Below, one piece after another: positions 1 through 4,317 of a stretch of DNA of 5,102 bases (positions within the stretch are counted from its first letter, which is position 1; every line of letters starts with the position of its first letter). A program made the translations under genes and the position numbers. The notes below the pieces were generated by a model that did no database searches, was not told the DNA's origin, and saw only the letters and a list, made by a program, of their open reading frames with translations. Source of the stretch: Robiginitomaculum sp. (lineage in GTDB: Bacteria > Pseudomonadota > Alphaproteobacteria > Caulobacterales > Maricaulaceae); the NCBI GenBank assembly GCA_016765255.1, contig JAESQI010000019.1, positions 4,244 to 9,345 on the forward strand, given 5' to 3'.

Positions 1-1
1 T

Positions 2-733
2 GAAAGTTTAAAGCATTTTGTTTCAAGACGCGCATTTGATATTGACGGAATGGGGGGGAAGAAAATCGAAGGTTTTTATGAGAAAGGCTTTATTAAAGAG
101 CCTGCCGATATTTTCACACTCGAACACAACAATCGCGCTATCAAATTGGAAACTTGGGAAGGGTGGGGAGAGCAAAGTGCGCGTAATTTATATGCCGCAA
201 TAAATGCAAGACGCGAAATTTCTTTCACTCGGTTTTTATATGCGCTTGGTATTCGCCATGTTGGACATGGTAATGCTGATCTCATTGCCAAACATTATCT
301 CAATTTTAAGAAATTTTTATTTGCTATCCGCTCTGCAAACGGAATGATAGGGGAAGAATGGGCGGAGCTATTATCGATTGAAGGCGTCGGCGCGGCATGT
401 GCAAATTCACTCATAGAATTTTTCAATGGGCCGCAAAATGCAAATATAGTCGCGTCACTCTTGAAACAAGTAGATGTTCGAGACGCGCAAGCACCAAGCT
501 CTAATAGTGTGGTGTCTGGAAAGACGGTGGTGTTTACAGGTAAACTCGAATTGATGAGCCGTGATGAAGCCAAAGCCAAGGCGCAAAGTTTGGGGGCAAA
601 GGTTTCGGGGTCTGTGTCCGCGAAAACTGATTACCTTGTTGCGGGGCCTGGGGCGGGGTCAAAGCTAAAAAAGGCCGAGAAATTGGAGGTTGAGATTTTG
701 ACGGAAACCCAGTGGTTAGAGCTGATATCGTGA
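2..733 (+). CDS. ligA: NAD-dependent DNA ligase LigA, C-terminal part (5' end outside window)
   Basis: LigA seals nicks in duplex DNA using NAD+ during replication and repair, in the cytoplasm. The frame is open from base 2 and gives 243 codons before TGA at 731-733. It begins with ESLKHFVSRRAFDIDGMGG, which in E. coli LigA lies directly after the last zinc-finger cysteine. The adenylation domain, OB fold and zinc finger are therefore missing only because of the window edge. Helix-hairpin-helix DNA-binding segments follow at fragment residues about 54-69 (GWGEQSARNLYAAINA), 78-99 (FLYALGIRHVG...) and 123-141 (LLSIEGVGAACANSLIEFF). A BRCT domain fills residues about 170-243, with GKTVVFTGKL, GSVSAKTDYLVAG, GAGSKLKKAEKL and the conserved late Trp (ETQWLEL). 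The ATG at 50 is internal, not the start. A run of seven G at 52-58 encodes part of MGGK and is in frame. The stop abuts the stop codon of the convergent ABM gene with no gap. Identification is secure; the gene is cut by the window, not broken. Confidence 0.97.
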   Translation, partial: ESLKHFVSRRAFDIDGMGGKKIEGFYEKGFIKEPADIFTLEHNNRAIKLETWEGWGEQSARNLYAAINARREISFTRFLYALGIRHVGHGNADLIAKHYLNFKKFLFAIRSANGMIGEEWAELLSIEGVGAACANSLIEFFNGPQNANIVASLLKQVDVRDAQAPSSNSVVSGKTVVFTGKLELMSRDEAKAKAQSLGAKVSGSVSAKTDYLVAGPGAGSKLKKAEKLEVEILTETQWLELIS

Positions 734-1012
734 TTATTGCTCTATAATATTAAAATGACGTTCAATGTTTTTCGATGCTTTATGCCACCGGCTTTCGCGG
801 GTTCGTTCTAAGTGATAATCAAAGGCAGCTTTGTCGACAAATTCTTCGTAAAGTGAAAATCTGCACGGGTCGTTATCATCAGCCGTCAGGCTGAATTCCA
901 AGCAACCCGGTTCGGCTAGAGTCAGTTGAATATGCTCTTTCATTGCTATTTTGAGCAATTCTAATTGGGCGGCAGGTACGATGACAAAACCGCACATTAC
1001 TACTTTACTCAT
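734..1012 (-). CDS. ABM-domain (antibiotic biosynthesis monooxygenase / YgiN-like) protein, 92 aa
   Basis: This is a single-domain ABM-fold protein, a dimeric alpha/beta ferredoxin-like family that includes YgiN quinol monooxygenase, LsrG and cofactor-free monooxygenases. The length of 92 aa is normal for the family. Visible family hallmarks are the first strand (VVMCGFVIVPA, 4-14), the helix with KEHIQLTLAEPGCLEF (25-40, including His27 and the EPGC turn), RFSLYEEFVDKAAFDYHLER (51-70, with Tyr55-Glu56 and His67) and a final RTRESRW segment. The substrate cannot be read from the sequence, because the family covers quinones, AI-2 derivatives, polyketides and haem. The ATG at 1010-1012 lies 6 nt beyond the pepP stop codon. 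No good Shine-Dalgarno sequence is visible before it (the region reads GCGTAAAATCAT), so translation is probably coupled to pepP. It appears to be the second gene of a pepP operon. The fold call is solid; the precise reaction is unknown. Confidence 0.88.
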   Translation of the reverse strand: MSKVVMCGFVIVPAAQLELLKIAMKEHIQLTLAEPGCLEFSLTADDNDPCRFSLYEEFVDKAAFDYHLERTRESRWHKASKNIERHFNIIEQ

Positions 1013-1018
1013 ATGATT

Positions 1019-2830
1019 TTACGCAGGCTTACAGGCGATCTCCAACCATTTGTAAACATCAGTATTCACAAGTGGCCCTATTTCTTTCAAGACTCGGGTG
1101 TGATAAGCATTAAGCCAATCCAGTTCAACAGGATTTAGCAATTGTTTGTCAATTAAATTTTGGTCGATTGGGGCAAGGGTTAACGTGTGGAAACCCATCA
1201 TATCCCGCTCACCGCCCTTAATTGGGGCAAGGGGAGTGACGTATTGTAAGTTTTCAATACGGATACCAAATGCGCCCGTTTTGTAATATCCAGGTTCATT
1301 TGAGACAATCATACCAGCTTCAAGCGGGACAGAACTTGGTGATTTTGCGATACGCTGTGGCCCTTCGTGAACCCCTAAATAAGCGCCGACGCCGTGGCCC
1401 GTGCCGTGGTCATAATCAAGCCCGTAGGCCCACAGGGCCATGCGCGCGAGGGCGTCCAGAGCATGACCCGTCGTGCCCTTTGGGAAGCGGACTTGCGACA
1501 GGGCAATATGGCCTTTGAGAACGAGGGTGAAGCATTTGCGCATTTCGGCGTTTGGTTTGCCAATCGGCACTGTGCGGGTGATATCGGTCGTGCCGTCACT
1601 ATATTGACCGCCGCTATCAATGAGGAATAAAGAGCCAGACTCTAGCATTTTTGTGGTGGCCTTGCTTACTCGGTAATGGACAATCGCCCCGTTGGAGCCG
1701 GCGCCCGAAATGCTCTCGAAACTTAAATCTTTCAGTAAACCTGTTTCTGCCCGGAAACCTTCTAGTTTTTGCGCGGCTTTTATTTCGTCGACCGACCCGT
1801 CTTGGGCCTCTGTTGCCAGCCAATGGAGAAAATTAGTTACCGCCGCTCCGTCTCGGATATGGGCGGCGATTGCTCCGGCAATTTCTGCTTGGTTTTTACG
1901 GGCCTTGGGCAGGGCAATAGGGTCTTGAGCGCGCACTATATGTGCTCCCGCCATTTCCAAAGTATCAAACATAAAGCTGGAACTCATGGACGGATCAACC
2001 ATGACGGATTGGCCCTTTAAATCTATGAGCCTAGAGGGCAGAGTTTCTTCCTTTGAGATTGAAACCTGATTGCCAAAATGGGTACGGATTTCTTTGGTGA
2101 TTTTTTCTGGAGCAATAAATAATTCCACTGCGCCGTCACTGTCTATGAGCACGCTAGAGAGAGGGAGGGGCGAACACATAACGTCACCGCCGCGAATATT
2201 TAAGAGCCACGCTATCGAGGAAGGCGATGTGATCAGGGCTTTATCAGCGCTTTTGTCGCGTAGAATTTTCGCGATCTGTTGGCGTTTTTTTGTGTGATCT
2301 AAGCCTGCCAACTCTAAGGGCTGAATGGTGATAGGGGCCTTGGGAGCAGGTGGGCGGCCTTCCCATGCTTGGTCTATTGGGTTGAGAGATACAGCACATA
2401 ACTCGGCGCCAGATTTATTGGCGGCTTCATTCAAAATTTTGAGAGCGTCAGGGCTGTGGAGGCGCGGGTCATATCCGATTTTTGCCTTCTTTGATACGTT
2501 CTCGGTGAGCCACTTGCTCATGCCAGAGTTTTCCAATCGGTGATAGGCATAGAGAGTTTCGTCGACTTGGGCGCGGACTTGTAAAGTATAACGGCCATCG
2601 ACAAATACGGCGGCATTGTCCAAGAGAACGATTGCAGCGCCCGCCGAGCCCGTAAACCCCGTCGCCCACATTAGGCGCTCATTACAATCGGGCAAATACT
2701 CATTATTATACTCGTCTTCATGAGGAATAAGAAATCCGTCAAGGCCTGCGGATTTAAGCGCTTGCCGTAATTTTGGTAAGTTTTTTTGGCCAAATTCAGG
2801 CCCGCCCTGCACATCGAAATTTTGTATCAT
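1019..2830 (-). CDS. pepP: Xaa-Pro aminopeptidase (aminopeptidase P, M24B family), long form
   Basis: This cytosolic dinuclear-metal peptidase removes the N-terminal residue when the second residue is proline. At 603 aa it is the long, three-domain form, close to human XPNPEP1 (about 623 aa) rather than the shorter E. coli PepP. Two creatinase-like N-terminal domains span roughly residues 15-155 and 175-325. The pita-bread catalytic domain spans about 325-540, and a short C-terminal M24 extension follows. All metal ligands are visible by alignment to known family members: Asp405 and Asp416 (LIDSGGQYSDGTTDITRT), His479 (HGTGHGVGAYLGVHEGP), Glu512 (NEPGYY) and Glu526 (FGIRIEN). The catalytic histidines are also present, at His385 (IVHYRV) and His488 (VHEGP). 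The ATG at 2828-2830 has a strong Shine-Dalgarno sequence AAGGAGA (complement of 2835-2841) ending 4 nt before it. The gene is divergent from the 47-aa gene and followed 6 nt later by the ABM gene. Nothing suggests inactivation. Confidence 0.96.
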   Translation of the reverse strand: MIQNFDVQGGPEFGQKNLPKLRQALKSAGLDGFLIPHEDEYNNEYLPDCNERLMWATGFTGSAGAAIVLLDNAAVFVDGRYTLQVRAQVDETLYAYHRLENSGMSKWLTENVSKKAKIGYDPRLHSPDALKILNEAANKSGAELCAVSLNPIDQAWEGRPPAPKAPITIQPLELAGLDHTKKRQQIAKILRDKSADKALITSPSSIAWLLNIRGGDVMCSPLPLSSVLIDSDGAVELFIAPEKITKEIRTHFGNQVSISKEETLPSRLIDLKGQSVMVDPSMSSSFMFDTLEMAGAHIVRAQDPIALPKARKNQAEIAGAIAAHIRDGAAVTNFLHWLATEAQDGSVDEIKAAQKLEGFRAETGLLKDLSFESISGAGSNGAIVHYRVSKATTKMLESGSLFLIDSGGQYSDGTTDITRTVPIGKPNAEMRKCFTLVLKGHIALSQVRFPKGTTGHALDALARMALWAYGLDYDHGTGHGVGAYLGVHEGPQRIAKSPSSVPLEAGMIVSNEPGYYKTGAFGIRIENLQYVTPLAPIKGGERDMMGFHTLTLAPIDQNLIDKQLLNPVELDWLNAYHTRVLKEIGPLVNTDVYKWLEIACKPA

Positions 2831-2900
2831 AGTGTCTCCTTAGTTTCGTACCGTAATCTCAAAGCCGTAGTGGTCAAGCCCTTAGATGCTGACACCGCTA

Positions 2901-2929
2901 AGTATAAATAAGTTTAATCTATAGTTAAA
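2901..2929 (-). promoter_or_regulatory. candidate promoter of pepP
   Basis: On the minus strand, TTTAAC (complement of 2924-2929) and TATACT (complement of 2901-2906) are separated by 17 nt. The -10 matches the TATAAT consensus at 5 of 6 positions and the -35 matches TTGACA at 3 of 6. Transcription would begin near 2894, leaving a leader of about 60 nt before the pepP ATG. A TTGACC at the complement of 2872-2877 is an alternative -35 but has no good -10. The call rests on consensus matching by eye only. Confidence 0.35.
2914..2928. promoter_or_regulatory. possible CtrA-type box TTAA-N7-TTAA
   Basis: TTAA at 2914-2917 and TTAA at 2925-2928 are separated by exactly seven bases, the spacing of the alphaproteobacterial cell-cycle regulator CtrA site (TTAA-N7-TTAAC). 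The final C of the consensus is absent on both strands. The second half-site lies inside the candidate pepP -35, so binding there could affect pepP expression. TTAA is common in this AT-rich stretch and a chance match is possible. Confidence 0.35.
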
Positions 2930-2935
2930 ATAAGG

Positions 2936-2951
2936 TATGCATAAATGCATA
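2936..2951. repeat. 16-bp dyad TATGCAT-AA-ATGCATA
   Basis: Seven-base arms at 2936-2942 and 2945-2951 are perfect reverse complements around a 2-base centre. Each arm contains the self-palindrome ATGCAT. The dyad lies between the candidate promoters of pepP and the 47-aa gene, an operator-like position. I cannot assign a regulator. Confidence 0.5.
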
Positions 2952-2962
2952 TCAATGTTGAT
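2951..2962. repeat. 12-bp dyad ATCAA-TG-TTGAT
   Basis: Perfect five-base arms at 2951-2955 and 2958-2962 share one base with the preceding dyad. The site covers the -35 position expected for the TATAAT at 2977-2982, so a bound protein would act on the 47-aa gene's promoter, either as repressor or as activator replacing a poor -35. This is a short dyad in AT-rich DNA. Confidence 0.4.
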
Positions 2963-2976
2963 GTATTATGCGTTCA

Positions 2977-2982
2977 TATAAT
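2977..2982 (+). promoter_or_regulatory. candidate -10 box of the 47-aa gene
   Basis: A perfect TATAAT sits about 77 nt before the ATG of the 47-aa gene. No good -35 lies 16-18 nt upstream; the nearest TTGATG (2958-2963) is only 13 nt away. An alternative promoter is TTCATA (2973-2978) with TATATA (2995-3000) at 16-nt spacing, giving a leader of about 50 nt. One of these probably drives the small gene. Confidence 0.4.
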
Positions 2983-3046
2983 TCCAACTCACCCTATATA
3001 CAGCATGAGAATTCAAACCGTCTCAATGGTGAGTGCGGATTTAAAG

Positions 3047-3051
3047 AGGAG
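3047..3051 (+). promoter_or_regulatory. Shine-Dalgarno sequence fixing the start of the 47-aa gene
   Basis: AGGAG, within AAAGAGGAGAAG, lies 7 nt before the ATG at 3059. It is among the best ribosome binding sites in the window. Earlier in-frame ATGs at 2945, 3005 and 3026 have no comparable site, and the 2945 start would put the promoter region inside the coding sequence. This decides for a 47-aa product over an 85-aa one. Confidence 0.85.
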
Positions 3052-3058
3052 AAGTAGT

Positions 3059-3202
3059 ATGGCTAAATTTTTTAACCCTGCTGACGCTACAAGTGTAAAA
3101 GTGAATATTTCAGTGGCGCCTGTCATGAAGACAAGCCCCAATATGGATTTCCTTGTGCGCCGAGTAGCGCGCAGTCAACGTCGTAATCGTCGCGCACTTT
3201 AA
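3059..3202 (+). CDS. small basic protein, 47 aa, function unknown
   Basis: I do not recognise a family. The protein begins MAKFFNPADATSVKVNISVA and ends in an arginine-rich tail RRVARSQRRNRRAL (residues 34-47) with seven Arg. It has three Lys and only two Asp, so its net charge is near +8. There is no signal peptide, membrane segment or cysteine. The tail resembles arginine-rich RNA- or DNA-binding peptides, which is inference from composition only. It does not match ribosomal proteins L33, L34 or L36 as I know them. Evidence that it is a real gene comes from its surroundings: a strong Shine-Dalgarno sequence at 3047-3051, a perfect TATAAT upstream and an intrinsic terminator 27 nt after the stop. 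It lies alone on the + strand between the minus-strand genes prmA and pepP, so it is probably transcribed as a single-gene unit. Confidence 0.75.
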   Translation: MAKFFNPADATSVKVNISVAPVMKTSPNMDFLVRRVARSQRRNRRAL

Positions 3203-3228
3203 CACGCGCTACATGATGTTTTAAGTAT

Positions 3229-3260
3229 GTCCTCGTCCTTAATTGGGCGGGGGCTTTTTT
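3229..3260 (+). terminator. intrinsic terminator of the 47-aa gene
   Basis: A 10-bp stem (3229-3238 with 3245-3254) closes a 6-base loop TTAATT and is followed at once by T6 (3255-3260). The left arm is GTCCTCGTCC and the right arm GGGCGGGGGC; seven pairs are Watson-Crick and three are G-U. On the minus strand the three G-U pairs become A-C mismatches and there is no T-run, so the element should work only for + strand transcripts. Its T-run includes the first two bases of the prmA stop codon (complement of 3259-3261). Confidence 0.88.
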
Positions 3261-4119
3261 ATGCTTTTTTCATGGTGAGGCTTGTCCAACCTGCAAGTGA
3301 CGCATGTCGGGTTAAGTGTAAACCTTGCGCTTTATAGGCAAGAACGACCTTGCCAGATTGTTCATCAAGCAAGCCTGATAAAATAACCGCGCCATTTGGC
3401 TTTAATGCCTGTGCAATATCGGGGGCGAGGGTAATCAGCGGGCCCGCGAGAATGTTGGCGAAAATGAGGTCAAACTCTTGCACTGCTATTAGCCCGTCTT
3501 GTTTGAAGGCATGTATAAGATGCGCGACTTGATTTAGGACTGCATTGTCATCTGTCACTTGAACGGCGTCCCCGTCAATGTCAGAGGCTTGAACGGGAAT
3601 GTTTAAAGCTTTTGCGGCTGCGATGGCCAAAACACCCGCCCCGCATCCAAGATCGAGAATTTGGCTCGGGGTGTTGTTTTGAATATAATCGTCAAACGCC
3701 AATAAACAGCCTTTTGTCGTGCCGTGATGGCCAGTGCCAAAGGCAATGCCTGCATCTATTTGTATAGGGTAGGGGCAATCTGGCGGAATTTTGTCGGCGT
3801 CATGGGAGCCGTACACAAAAAACCGTCCCGCTAATACGGGCGGCAGGCCAGCTTGTGATTTTGCAGTCCAGTCTTCGTCTGGGAGTTGCGTGATGAAGTG
3901 TTCTAACCCGTCCAGTTCCAGAGTTTTGAGGCAAGCTTGGGCTTCCGCCTCATGTGCGAACAAAGCTTGCACATGCATATGCTGTGGCCCGTCTTCAAAT
4001 ACCGACACGGCCAAAGCTTTCATTTCCGCATCGAAACCTAATGTATCTGATAGGGTGAAAATTACATCACTAGGCCCTCTGATAAATAGGGCAAAGGGTG
4101 GGGTATCTATATCGCTCAT
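3259..4119 (-). CDS. prmA: ribosomal protein L11 methyltransferase PrmA
   Basis: PrmA uses S-adenosylmethionine to methylate ribosomal protein L11 (N-terminal amine and lysine side chains in E. coli) in the cytoplasm. The 286-aa length is normal. The N-terminal L11-recognition domain covers about residues 1-85. The linker block DWTAKSQAGLPPVLAGRF (83-100) follows, then AFGTGHHGTT (126-135). The Rossmann methyltransferase domain shows SAM motif I LDLGCGAGVL (155-164), the acidic motif ending in Asp180-Ile-Asp182, and the family's FANIL motif (220-224) near the active site. The end reads GWTSLTMKKA. The ATG at 4117-4119 begins MSDIDTPPF; the sequence before it is AT-rich with only a weak Shine-Dalgarno sequence, so modest expression is likely. 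The gene converges with the 47-aa gene and is divergent from the ABC ATPase gene. No terminator is visible in its own direction. Confidence 0.96.
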   Translation of the reverse strand: MSDIDTPPFALFIRGPSDVIFTLSDTLGFDAEMKALAVSVFEDGPQHMHVQALFAHEAEAQACLKTLELDGLEHFITQLPDEDWTAKSQAGLPPVLAGRFFVYGSHDADKIPPDCPYPIQIDAGIAFGTGHHGTTKGCLLAFDDYIQNNTPSQILDLGCGAGVLAIAAAKALNIPVQASDIDGDAVQVTDDNAVLNQVAHLIHAFKQDGLIAVQEFDLIFANILAGPLITLAPDIAQALKPNGAVILSGLLDEQSGKVVLAYKAQGLHLTRHASLAGWTSLTMKKA

Positions 4120-4206
4120 AATTTATTATCGCTCGGTTAAAAATATTGAAGACCATTATCTAGCATTTGTGATCCTTTGGCGTAAACATGCGATTTAAGT
4201 TAAATA

Positions 4207-4225
4207 ATTATTGATTATCAATAAT
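4207..4225. repeat. 19-bp AT-rich dyad, operator-like
   Basis: ATTATTGAT at 4207-4215 and ATCAATAAT at 4217-4225 are perfect 9-base inverted arms around a single T. The dyad lies in the 198-bp divergent region between prmA and the ABC ATPase gene, 92 bp before the latter's ATG and just upstream of a TATAAA at 4241-4246 that could be its -10. Length and core (TGATTATCA) recall Fur-type boxes, but about a third of the positions differ from the Fur consensus. The regulator is unknown. Confidence 0.5.
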
Positions 4226-4240
4226 AAATCTCGTAAGGTT

Positions 4241-4246
4241 TATAAA
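4241..4246 (+). promoter_or_regulatory. possible -10 box of the ABC ATPase gene
   Basis: TATAAA matches TATAAT at 5 of 6 positions and lies about 71 nt before the ATG. The -35 position (about 4218-4223, TCAATA) is poor and falls on the right arm of the 19-bp dyad, so a regulator bound there would touch RNA polymerase. This is a weak call by eye. I found no convincing prmA promoter in the opposite direction, only a GATAAT at the complement of 4155-4160 with a TTTACG 20 nt upstream. Confidence 0.25.
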
Positions 4247-4317
4247 ATCTGGTTCGGTAAGGTAAGTCTTTACATAACTTGGTTGCAGAAAATTCAATCC
4301 TGTTGGGGGAATACACA

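Noticed and set aside
52..58. Run of seven G in ligA as a possible frameshift or phase-variable tract
   Set aside because: The frame is continuous across the run, with LigA-like sequence on both sides (DIDGMGGKKIEGF), and the + frame opened by slippage ends by 203.
1270..2020. Several 60-83 codon + strand ORFs inside pepP
   Set aside because: All lie antisense to a fully conserved pepP catalytic domain and lack recognisable motifs or ribosome binding sites.
2881..2902. CTTAG...CTAAG inverted repeat in the pepP leader as a regulatory hairpin
   Set aside because: A five-base stem with a 12-base loop is too weak to support.
3059..3202. 47-aa protein as a ribosomal protein (L33, L34 or L36)
   Set aside because: It lacks the characteristic sequences of those families; only its size and basic charge are similar.
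3791..4198. 135-codon + strand ORF antisense to prmA
   Set aside because: It overlaps the well-supported PrmA frame almost entirely, has a low-complexity Ser/Cys/Lys composition typical of a shadow frame, and has no ribosome binding site.
4207..4225. Fur box or FNR box assignment for the dyad
   Set aside because: About a third of the positions differ from the 19-bp Fur consensus, and the TTGAT/ATCAA half-sites are 1 nt apart rather than the 4 nt FNR needs. It is kept only as an unassigned dyad.
4231..4266. Imperfect direct repeat CGTAAGGT / CGGTAAGGT before the ABC gene
   Set aside because: Only two short, inexact copies are present, below what I would call a repeat.
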